Assembly (NCBI GenBank): GCA_947588745.1
Contig: CANPYW010000003.1
Coordinates: 1-64,000, forward strand
Direction: 5' to 3'
Length of the DNA stretch: 64,000 bases
DNA from: Candidatus Gastranaerophilales bacterium
GTDB lineage: Bacteria; Cyanobacteriota; Vampirovibrionia; Gastranaerophilales; Gastranaerophilaceae
Positions 57,278 through 64,000 of this stretch are shown one piece after another. The stretch's first letter is position 1. Every line of letters begins with the position of its first letter. Below the pieces are notes generated by a model, which did no database searches, was not told the origin of the DNA, and saw only the letters and a list, made by a program, of their open reading frames with translations. The position numbers were made by a program, and so were the translations under genes.

Positions 57278-58267
57278 TTATATATACCTTATAATATCAT
57301 CTGCAGAAATATTCAAGCACTCTAAAGACTTGCAAGTTACTTGACGTTTATCCCACAGACAAGGTCTGCAATCAACATTGTTATGAACGGCTATAAAGTT
57401 TTCAGACTCAACCAAAAGTTTTCTATTATCTGTTGGCCCGAAAATTGCAATTGTTTTTGTATTTAATGCAACCCCCATGTGCATAGGTGCTGAATCAGAA
57501 CAAATAAGAACTTCTGCTTGTTTTATAAGTTTTGCCAAATCATAAATATTTTTGGTCTGTCCAAACATATCAACAAAATTTGTTAAATCAGACTCATTTA
57601 ATTCTTCTCTTATTATGGATATACACTCATTATCGTCAGGGCCTCCGGCTAAATATACCTTTTTACCCGATTTCAAAATCCGCTTTATCAAATCTGCCCA
57701 CATTTTAGGACTTAAAGTCTTTATAATCGACTTTGAAACACTCATCGCACTGACACCGGGGTGAATCAATACCGAATTCTTAATCTTTTCGGTTTCATCA
57801 ACATTTATAACCGGCAATTCAAATTCCGTATCCGTTACCGGTTTTACCAAATCAAAATACATCCTTGCTGCATACTGGTTTTTATTCAAAGCCACAGGAT
57901 ATGTAAGTAATTTTTCTGATAAGCCAGATGTTTTATAACCTATTCTTGTTTTTATTCCCGTCAAAAAAAGAAGCACAGAAATTAATGAGTTTCCTCCTGA
58001 TGATAAAATTAAGTCATACTCGCCGAATAAAGCCCTAAAATACAGCTTCAACAATTCAATATATTTGTTTTTAGTTTTAATATTAATACAAAAAAAATTA
58101 TCCAATAAAGTTGTAAGATTAACAAAAGCCTTGCTTCTGCCTTCCAAACATAAAGTAATTTTTGATGAAGGATAAGTTTTACGCAATGCTTGAATTACAG
58201 GTAAGAAAAGAATTTCATCTCCTATTCCGCCAAAATTTATTAACAATATATTTTTAAAATTTTTCAT
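57278..58267 (-). CDS. Glycosyltransferase family 9 (heptosyltransferase-like)
   Basis: A 329-residue GT-B enzyme that adds a sugar (heptose or similar) to the LPS core. The start 'ILLINFGGIGDEILFLPVIQALRKTYP' is the GT9 N-terminal signature. The nucleotide-sugar part has 'IHPGVS', 'VYLAGGPDDNE' and 'LICSDSAPMHMGVALNTKTIAIFGPTDNR'. It lies between a small conserved gene and a radical SAM gene in one transcript. The outer membrane suggested by lptAC fits. Confidence 0.9.
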   Translation of the reverse strand: MKNFKNILLINFGGIGDEILFLPVIQALRKTYPSSKITLCLEGRSKAFVNLTTLLDNFFCINIKTKNKYIELLKLYFRALFGEYDLILSSGGNSLISVLLFLTGIKTRIGYKTSGLSEKLLTYPVALNKNQYAARMYFDLVKPVTDTEFELPVINVDETEKIKNSVLIHPGVSAMSVSKSIIKTLSPKMWADLIKRILKSGKKVYLAGGPDDNECISIIREELNESDLTNFVDMFGQTKNIYDLAKLIKQAEVLICSDSAPMHMGVALNTKTIAIFGPTDNRKLLVESENFIAVHNNVDCRPCLWDKRQVTCKSLECLNISADDIIRYI

Positions 58268-58268
58268 T

Positions 58269-58616
58269 TTAGAACGGCTTTGTTTGATTAAGCTTTTTCC
58301 TTAACTCTCTAAAACGGGCAATATCTTCCTGAGCTTTAGTTGTTTCTCTAAATACAACCTGACTTGACGGATGAACAAGCATAATACAATCAATATGTAT
58401 TTCAAGGAAATTATATCTTTTAGGTGGAGTATTAGCATTTCTTGGTACAATTTCAGCATTTGTAACAGCCAAAAATCTTTTTTCCCTGTCATTCAATAAA
58501 TCAGTCAACTCTCTGTTTGTTTTAGTATATTTAGACACATGAACAGTACCTTTTATTTCATGGTCAGCCGTCAATATAATAACTTCTATTGGAACAGTAT
58601 CAATTTCTTTTGCCAT
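58269..58616 (-). CDS. Conserved small protein of unknown function
   Basis: A 115-residue soluble protein, beta-rich then helical. 'VIILTADHEIKGTVHVS', 'DREKRFLAVTNAEIVP' and 'FLEIHIDCIMLVHPS' are notable phrases; this pattern resembles small proteins of the DUF6812 type, though I am not sure. No catalytic motif is evident. It ends one base before the GT9 gene, so the two are cotranscribed. A tRNA gene lies 83 bases upstream on the same strand. Confidence 0.65.
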   Translation of the reverse strand: MAKEIDTVPIEVIILTADHEIKGTVHVSKYTKTNRELTDLLNDREKRFLAVTNAEIVPRNANTPPKRYNFLEIHIDCIMLVHPSSQVVFRETTKAQEDIARFRELRKKLNQTKPF

Positions 58617-58699
58617 TTTCCACCTTCTGTTTACTATAAATTAATTATATTATAAATACCATTTTTTAACCAGTTATTTAACTAAATTCATAAAAGAAC

Positions 58700-58773
58700 T
58701 GTGCCCGATGGGAATTGAACCCACATCTAAAGACTTCGGAGATCTTTGCTCTATCCTGTTAAGCTACGGACAC
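58700..58773 (-). tRNA. tRNA-Arg (anticodon CCG)
   Basis: On the minus strand the acceptor GTGTCCG pairs with CGGGCAC. The D arm is GCTT...GAGC, and the anticodon stem AAGAT/GTCTT encloses the loop CTCCGAA with anticodon CCG, reading CGG. The T arm is GTGGG-TTCAATT-CCCAT. The discriminator is A. CCA is not encoded. All stems form with only G-U exceptions. Confidence 0.95.
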
Positions 58774-58808
58774 AAGTCATATTTATTATACTATTTTAAG
58801 AAAAAAAA

Positions 58809-59843
58809 TTAAATCTTCAATCTTCCTGCTTTAGATGAATAAGCTGTAAAAGAATTAAATATATTTTTATCAGGATTATTTTTCGGAATGGAGGCATTAT
58901 AGTTATTAGATTTATACATGTTTGAAAAAACGGGAGCATTCAATTTATCACATACCGTTCCTTTCGTAAATGCAAATCTTTCTTTTCGTTTAAGGCTTTC
59001 TTTTGTTTCACCCATGCGTTTTAATTGTCTTGAGTATGTAAAATTAGCCAGTTTATTTTTTATAATTGGAGTTATAACACAACTTGCAAGAACAGTATAA
59101 CCAATAGCAGAAAGCACTAAAAGTCCGCTTCTCATTCCCCAAATATCTTCATAAGCACTGTTATGATAAAAATTTTTTAATACCTCATCAGGGATTTCCG
59201 ATTTTTTTGCACGTTCTTCAAAATCAACAACAATATCTTCCAAGCTTGGAGTAGGGACTTTTGCATTTATATCGGGCAGTTTGCTTTTAACATTTTCTTG
59301 CATAATAGTTAATTTATCTTTAATTGATTTTGGTGTTTTTTTGTTATCAATTAATGCTCCGTATAATTTGTCTAAAATATTATTTAACTGAACACTAACC
59401 GGCGTAATATGATCTGTATGATATAAGTCATCCCGACTTGCACCAACAGAAGGAGCGACATACCTGACCATTTTTTCTTTCATAGATTTTGTTGTAATTT
59501 TCCCACCGTCAATCTGTTTTTTCAAAAAATTATCCAAAAAGAACGGAGGAACAATGGTAAGTAAAACATCAAGCCCAAGTTCAAGATACTCTTGAGTAAC
59601 CAAATAATCTTTATTTTCACGATTACTTTTTCTTAATCCGGAAATTTGAGCAAAATGACTCGTAATAATGGATATAGCATTGAAAACCAGCATAATTAAT
59701 GCTGTTTCTTTACTGTACTTAAATACGAACTCAGAAAGATTTTGACAGGCTGATATAACGGCAGCAGTATTTAAAACGTTATGTTTTAGTTTATATAACG
59801 GCTTAAAGATGACTGATTTATCAGACATTTTAGGGAATTTCAT
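58809..59843 (-). CDS. Lineage-specific membrane protein
   Basis: A 344-residue protein with two hydrophobic segments in the first third (about 46-66 and 86-104) and one later (about 243-264). Between them is a helical, Lys-rich part. The last 60 residues are Asn/Ser-rich and unstructured. No known family. Its ATG shares a base with the stop of the upstream gene at 59843, which encodes another membrane protein of similar style, so the two likely work together. Confidence 0.6.
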   Translation of the reverse strand: MKFPKMSDKSVIFKPLYKLKHNVLNTAAVISACQNLSEFVFKYSKETALIMLVFNAISIITSHFAQISGLRKSNRENKDYLVTQEYLELGLDVLLTIVPPFFLDNFLKKQIDGGKITTKSMKEKMVRYVAPSVGASRDDLYHTDHITPVSVQLNNILDKLYGALIDNKKTPKSIKDKLTIMQENVKSKLPDINAKVPTPSLEDIVVDFEERAKKSEIPDEVLKNFYHNSAYEDIWGMRSGLLVLSAIGYTVLASCVITPIIKNKLANFTYSRQLKRMGETKESLKRKERFAFTKGTVCDKLNAPVFSNMYKSNNYNASIPKNNPDKNIFNSFTAYSSKAGRLKI

Positions 59844-60559
59844 TATTTATCTCCCTGTTTTTTGGTGTCTTGTTCATCAGACATAATAATATTCGCTATT
59901 TTTACAATTTTATTTTTTACAGAAATAATACTATTTTTCTTTTTTTGAACCCAAGCTCTAATTTTGCCTTTTCTATCAGTAGAAACATCAGCTAAAGAAG
60001 CAATCCATGATTTTTTATTTTTTACCACACCAGACAATAAATCTTGTAAATCACTTGTCAACGGCACATCGATATTGGAATTTGAGAAAAGTATCATAAA
60101 CAACACAGCAAAAAGAGTCCCCATCGTTTTACAATACTGTTCCATTCTTGCTTTCGCAAGTTCAGGATGAATATCCAAAAGTCTATAAGCCGATATCGGG
60201 AAGAAACAAACATTAAATTTATTTTTGGCATCATAACCCACTAATTTTTTAGTCATTAACTGAAATCCGGCTCTTATAGATACACCGGTAATTCCGCCTG
60301 CAATAGCTTTTGAAGCAGATTTTACAGCCGCATCAACCTTTTTATCATCATCTGCAAATTTTAAATCCAAAAGCGGAGTAATCATTAATGTTGACGCAGC
60401 AAGGAACATTTTTTGCTCTGGAGTGTTTATATAGTTTCCTGCACGTTTAGCAATTCCGCCAACCGCTTCCGGTAAAACAATTTGCTTTGGTAAAATTTTC
60501 TTTATGGATTGTATCGGCTTTGATTTACTTATATTCTGGAAAGATGAAGAAATATTCAT
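59843..60559 (-). CDS. Lineage-specific membrane protein, partner of the next gene
   Basis: A 238-residue protein. It starts MNISSSFQNISKSKP, then has hydrophobic stretches at about 52-66, 88-107 and 147-161, and ends in a Lys-rich tail. 'AVGGIAKRAGNYINTPEQKMFLAASTLMITPLLDLKF' is distinctive. No known family. First gene of a two-gene unit, divergent from the gene at 60712. Confidence 0.6.
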   Translation of the reverse strand: MNISSSFQNISKSKPIQSIKKILPKQIVLPEAVGGIAKRAGNYINTPEQKMFLAASTLMITPLLDLKFADDDKKVDAAVKSASKAIAGGITGVSIRAGFQLMTKKLVGYDAKNKFNVCFFPISAYRLLDIHPELAKARMEQYCKTMGTLFAVLFMILFSNSNIDVPLTSDLQDLLSGVVKNKKSWIASLADVSTDRKGKIRAWVQKKKNSIISVKNKIVKIANIIMSDEQDTKKQGDK

Positions 60560-60628
60560 GGGTATATTAACCTTATTTACGAAGATATCAAAAATGTTAA
60601 AAAATATTATTGTTATTTAATGGGATAA

Positions 60629-60656
60629 TTGTTAATTTTTTTTTACAAATTATAAA
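60629..60656 (+). promoter_or_regulatory. Likely promoter for the gene at 60712
   Basis: TTGTTA (60629-60634), a 16-base spacer and TATAAA (60651-60656), 55 bases before the ATG. The hexamers and spacing are nearly the same as at 13937. Confidence 0.45.
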
Positions 60657-60711
60657 AAATAAGCAAAAAACTTCATTCCCATGTTTATAGCGAATATGAA
60701 CGGAGAATTTT

Positions 60712-61623
60712 ATGAAAATATCCTCAAACTCTTTTCCTCTTAACAGAGTATTTTCAAATAACAGAAGCAAAACAAACTCTGAAATTCAAAATAAAGCGAA
60801 AAAAAATGTATCTTTTAAATCAATTTATGTTGAAGATATATGTTTGTTGGGAGATGTATCTGAAAGCGGTATAAAAGCGAAATTTATGAAAAAAGACGCA
60901 CTGTTATTGAATGAAATAGCCACCAGATATCCAAATCAAGATTGTTTTATTAAACATGGATATTGCAGTTATCCTAAATTGGAATACAGAGAAAAGCCCG
61001 TAGATGTGCAACTTTTTTCAAAAAATTTAGCAAATGAATATGTCGTTAATATGGATCCCGATGATACGGATAATCCTGCCGTAACACTGCTTCTGGATGA
61101 AAAAGAACCTTTGAGTCTGTTTTTTGGCGTTCCGTCTTTTATATCATTAAATCCGTCATTACCATTCACAGTTCAAGCCGGTTATGAAGTACATAAAAAG
61201 CTTCTTCAAAAGAAATATGAAATTTTAGACTCCGTCGGTAAAAACGATAATGTTGATTTTGGAGATAAAACCGTAACAGAACTTGCTCATGAGGCAATAG
61301 CTGACGTGGAAACAGCAGTAAAAAGATATCTGCTAGAATCTGCATACGGAGCATTAACAGACAGAGCAAGAGCAAGTCAGCTTTATGCTTCAAATTATCC
61401 CATTGTTCAAACAAGGCTTCAAGATAAACGTAAAATTGATTTAACCACAAGTTATGTTAAACAGGACGATATAAGAGTTAAAAGTCTAAAAAAAAGAGCA
61501 AAAACTGAAAACGTTGATATTTGTGAACTTGCCATGAAAAAATATCCTGATATGAAAGAAAATCAAGACAGAATTGACCGGTTAAAAAAATATATGTTCG
61601 ACCAAAAAATCTTCTTAGTTTAA
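60712..61623 (+). CDS. Lineage-specific protein with 'NVSFKS' N-terminal segment
   Basis: A 303-residue soluble protein. The first 38 residues are Asn/Ser/Lys-rich and lead to 'NVSFKSIYVED'; then a beta-rich part (about 40-150) and a helical part with 'DKTVTELAHEAIADVETAVKRYLLESAYGALTDRARASQLY'. No family recognised and no signal peptide. An ACGGAGA site precedes the ATG. It is divergent from the two-gene membrane unit and convergent with rnpB. Confidence 0.6.
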   Translation: MKISSNSFPLNRVFSNNRSKTNSEIQNKAKKNVSFKSIYVEDICLLGDVSESGIKAKFMKKDALLLNEIATRYPNQDCFIKHGYCSYPKLEYREKPVDVQLFSKNLANEYVVNMDPDDTDNPAVTLLLDEKEPLSLFFGVPSFISLNPSLPFTVQAGYEVHKKLLQKKYEILDSVGKNDNVDFGDKTVTELAHEAIADVETAVKRYLLESAYGALTDRARASQLYASNYPIVQTRLQDKRKIDLTTSYVKQDDIRVKSLKKRAKTENVDICELAMKKYPDMKENQDRIDRLKKYMFDQKIFLV

Positions 61624-61638
61624 ATTTACAAATTAAAA

Positions 61639-61969
61639 GAGAGCAGGTCATAAGCCGGATTCTGTTTCTAAACAATCATCTGTCTTGGATGCAGATTGCC
61701 CTGCACCTCCAGCGATTTTTCAAAAGACGGCGAGTCACCTTAACCTTTTATTCAATCTTGCACCCGAACGGAGTTTACCCGGCAGATATCTCACAATATC
61801 CCCTGTAGTCTTTTACACTACCGTTGCACCTGAACCAAATTGGTTGTTTACTTTTCTGTGGCACTAGTCCTCGAATTGCTTCGGGCTGACGTTATCAGTC
61901 GTTCTGCTCTTGGGTGTCCGGACTTTCCTCATATAAAAATTTTATATGCGATTGTTCGTCTGCTCTCCG
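61639..61969 (-). ncRNA. rnpB: RNase P RNA (bacterial type A)
   Basis: Catalytic RNA that removes tRNA 5' leaders. On the minus strand the 5' end (GGAGAGCAG) pairs with the 3' end (CTGCTCTC) as P1. Universal landmarks are all present: GAGGAAAGTCCGGAC, CCACAGAAA, GGGTAAACTCC, GGGTGCAAG, and GAATCCGGCTTATGACC near the 3' end. Ends are placed by the P1 helix and may be off by a few bases. No separate terminator hairpin was seen. Confidence 0.96.
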
Positions 61970-62050
61970 TTTTATTATCTCATAAAAATCGCATTTTGTA
62001 TTTATTCTGAAATAATTCACATTATTATAACGAAAAGCCGTTTTCGGAAT

Positions 62051-62830
62051 TTACATATCTTTAAATTTATCCGCCATTTCTTTTGGAAGCTTAACATTTT
62101 GTATTGAAATCTGGAATTTTTTCATTTCAGCGAGTTTATCCTGTTCTTCTTCCAAATCTCGGTCGTGAGATTTAACATTATTTAAAGTTTTGTGAAATTC
62201 TGATTCAAGATGTCCTTCTGTAATTTGAGAAATAACATCATCTATATTTGAAAATGAAGTTGAATAAGTGTTATTTAATGTGGTAACGGAAGTTCCAAGC
62301 GGCAATGAATAAAGCCATCTTACCGATCGTATATCTCTTTTTGACAATCTTACAATTCCGTATTTATGAGGGGTATACATTATATCGTTATCGTTAGTCG
62401 AATGTCCCAAGCCCAAAGCATGCCCGATTTCGTGCAAAATTGTATGGAATACTTCATTTTCATCCATATATTTATGATGAATAATTCCATCCGAAATACC
62501 TATTGAAACCTCGGCGGAATATAATCTTGATTCTTTATCGTAATTGAAAGTGCAATTACCCAAAGATTTTCTATCTACCCTTCGCCATTCAACATTCATT
62601 TGAGAATCATTCAGGGAGTCGACAATTGTAAACGAAAAACGTCCTTCTGCGATTTTTTCCCAGGTATTTAAAGCTTCAATCACCATATTTTTATATGTAT
62701 ACCTATCTGCTTCAGACATTGAATACCATGAACAAGGTGCAATATAGACAGGCAAAGGGAAACATTGTTCGGGCCACCTTATAATACATCCGTTTTTTAA
62801 ATTATTATTAAGATAAGTTAATCTATTCAT
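62051..62830 (-). CDS. Matrixin-like zinc metalloprotease without signal peptide
   Basis: A 259-residue metzincin. The zinc motif HEIGHALGLGH is at 133-143 and the Met-turn is 'DIMYTP' with Met151, as in matrixins (M10A). A 'CIIRWPEQCFPLPVYI' start resembles the first strands of bacterial matrixin domains. The last 80 residues are helical and charged. There is no signal peptide or propeptide cysteine switch. It follows a small zinc-ribbon gene with a one-base gap. Export by another route is possible. Confidence 0.85.
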   Translation of the reverse strand: MNRLTYLNNNLKNGCIIRWPEQCFPLPVYIAPCSWYSMSEADRYTYKNMVIEALNTWEKIAEGRFSFTIVDSLNDSQMNVEWRRVDRKSLGNCTFNYDKESRLYSAEVSIGISDGIIHHKYMDENEVFHTILHEIGHALGLGHSTNDNDIMYTPHKYGIVRLSKRDIRSVRWLYSLPLGTSVTTLNNTYSTSFSNIDDVISQITEGHLESEFHKTLNNVKSHDRDLEEEQDKLAEMKKFQISIQNVKLPKEMADKFKDM

Positions 62831-62831
62831 T

Positions 62832-63152
62832 TTAGTTACTTTCTTTTGCTTCTTCTTGTTTTATAAATTCACACATTTCAGCAAGTCTTGTATCTTCCAT
62901 GGCTTTTATCAGTTCATTTGCATTTTTGAATTTACCTATTGCAAAACCTGTTTCGGCAAGCAGCACGCAATCGTTGCACAAACGATATTTCCCGTATTGA
63001 ACAGAACCCGCAAGAGGCATTGTTTTACCACAGCAAGAGCATTCAAACATTTCATCAGCAAGAGAAGAATCTTCTTCTATATCATCTAATTTCATTTGAT
63101 TTACTACTGCTTGCATTTCCTCTATTATTTTTATTTTTTCTTCTTTATTCAT
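62832..63152 (-). CDS. Small zinc-ribbon protein
   Basis: A 106-residue acidic, helical protein with a central zinc ribbon: CSCCGK (about 34-39) and CNDCV (about 58-62). A 'KYRLCNDCVLLAETGFAIGKF' string follows. No DNA-binding domain is obvious. It is cotranscribed with the metalloprotease, which begins right after it. It may be a regulator, chaperone or unrelated. Confidence 0.65.
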   Translation of the reverse strand: MNKEEKIKIIEEMQAVVNQMKLDDIEEDSSLADEMFECSCCGKTMPLAGSVQYGKYRLCNDCVLLAETGFAIGKFKNANELIKAMEDTRLAEMCEFIKQEEAKESN

Positions 63153-63278
63153 TAAATATACCCGATTTATAATAAATTATAACACATTTAACCATAATAA
63201 AGTTTACATGATATTCTTTATAAATTATAATTATTTTATACAGGCTAAATATTTTTGTTTTAAGGACTAACGATAAAT

Positions 63279-64000
63279 ATGAAGTTTCAAAGATTATCAA
63301 ATATTAATACCAAAAGAGATGCATGGGTTGAAATTAATCTTGATGCAATAGAAAAAAATATTCTCGAGCTTAAATCTTTTGTAAAGAATAATGCTAAAAT
63401 TTTGGCAGTTGTAAAAGCCGATGCATACGGGCATGGTAGTTCCATGATTGCACCCACGCTGCTGGCTTCGGGGGTCGATTACTTAGGTGTAGCTTCTATT
63501 GATGAGGGAATGGAATTAAGAAATAACAAATTCACATGCCCGATTTTGGTTCTCGGAGCAGCTCCCGTTTGGGCATTTGACTATGCCGCACAAAATAATA
63601 TTTCATTATCTTTATTCCTGGACGAACACATTAAAGCAGCCGAATTAACTTATAAAAAAACAGAATTGAAAACTAGAGCCCACATTAAACTTGATACGGG
63701 CATGAACCGTATAGGGGTTGAAAAAGAAGATGCAATCGAGTTTATAAAAAAAGTACAAAATAATAAATCAATAGAATTACAAGGTATTTTTACTCATTTT
63801 GCGAATGCGGAAGTTGAAGAAAAAACGCAAGAACAGCTTGATATATGGAATTATGTATTATCTAATTCCGATACGGACGGTTTAATCCTTCATTGTTTTA
63901 ATACTGCTGCAACTATTGCCGGATATGATACCGATAAATACAACATGGTAAGGCTGGGTTTGGCATTATACGGGCTTATTCCTGATTTACCAAAATTTTG
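63279..64000 (+). CDS. alr: Alanine racemase, N-terminal part (runs off the window)
   Basis: Interconverts L- and D-alanine for peptidoglycan. 240 codons are visible. The PLP lysine is in 'VVKADAYGHG' (about 46-55), 'HIKLDTGMNRIGV' (about 137-149) is the other hallmark, and 'RLGLALYGL' follows near the cut end. A TAAGGA site lies 12 bases before the ATG. The C-terminal beta domain lies outside the window. Confidence 0.93.
   Translation, partial: MKFQRLSNINTKRDAWVEINLDAIEKNILELKSFVKNNAKILAVVKADAYGHGSSMIAPTLLASGVDYLGVASIDEGMELRNNKFTCPILVLGAAPVWAFDYAAQNNISLSLFLDEHIKAAELTYKKTELKTRAHIKLDTGMNRIGVEKEDAIEFIKKVQNNKSIELQGIFTHFANAEVEEKTQEQLDIWNYVLSNSDTDGLILHCFNTAATIAGYDTDKYNMVRLGLALYGLIPDLPKF

Noticed and set aside
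61685-61867. 60-codon plus-strand frame
   Set aside because: It lies entirely within the RNase P RNA gene, whose conserved landmarks are unmistakable.

Overview
The window is strongly AT-rich, densely coded bacterial chromosome. It carries 65 protein-coding loci (one frameshifted, one running off the right edge), one tRNA gene and the RNase P RNA gene. The organism looks like an anaerobic diderm. LptC/LptA lipopolysaccharide-export proteins and a GT9 glycosyltransferase imply an outer membrane. A reverse rubrerythrin, a pyruvate formate-lyase activase, a 2-oxoacid:ferredoxin oxidoreductase, a flavodoxin and a FixC/FixX pair imply low-potential anaerobic electron metabolism. A VKOR-thioredoxin fusion, a GH57/DUF3536 protein and lineage-specific proteins that start with short 'ISFG' / 'NVSFKS' segments suggest a non-photosynthetic relative of Cyanobacteria (Vampirovibrionia/Melainabacteria, Gastranaerophilales-like). 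That placement is inference from gene content, not a phylogeny.

Layout, left to right. 1-12.3 kb: biotin synthase, PrmC, rubrerythrin, a GH57 protein, a DegT aminotransferase, an M14 amidase, FabI, LemA with its DUF3137 partner, and tgt-ndk. 12.4-18.4 kb: three proteins of unknown or structural type (LysM/YD-like, Gln/Ser-rich coiled coil, TPR), then a DUF5989-SxtJ-carbamoyltransferase module. 18.5-28.4 kb: adenine deaminase, a gyrA-ridA-dtd overlapping operon, a uridine-kinase-like gene with nadD-yqeK-HAD, a short TspO, pflA and flavodoxin. 28.4-31.7 kb is the most unusual part. It holds two tandem SGNH-hydrolase paralogues, one switched out of frame at a run of nine C/G; a coiled-coil protein gene whose 145-bp upstream region recurs inverted at the very left edge of the window; and a roughly 100-bp tandem repeat array.

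31.7-45.8 kb: an operon of two dehydratase-activase-related Fe-S proteins around a CehA/McbA-type PHP hydrolase; a korA-korB-VKOR/DsbA-queH operon; a GlcF-like Fe-S protein; lptC-lptA; gdhA; and a cell-wall amidase. 45.9-53.8 kb: fixC-fixX, a duplicated-domain protein, recJ followed immediately by two paralogous radical SAM proteins with an extra N-terminal cysteine cluster, a small membrane protein, and a calpain-like cysteine protease. 53.9-64 kb: leuS, a radical SAM/GT9 cluster, tRNA-Arg(CCG), three lineage-specific proteins, rnpB, a matrixin-like metalloprotease without signal peptide, a small zinc-ribbon protein, and the first two thirds of alanine racemase.

Housekeeping genes dominate. 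The parts most worth follow-up are the inverted repeat with its coiled-coil gene, the homopolymer-switched SGNH gene, the tandem array, the radical SAM pair, the calpain-like and matrixin-like proteases, and the PHP/dehydratase-activase operon. No CRISPR array, transposase, integrase or prophage was seen.
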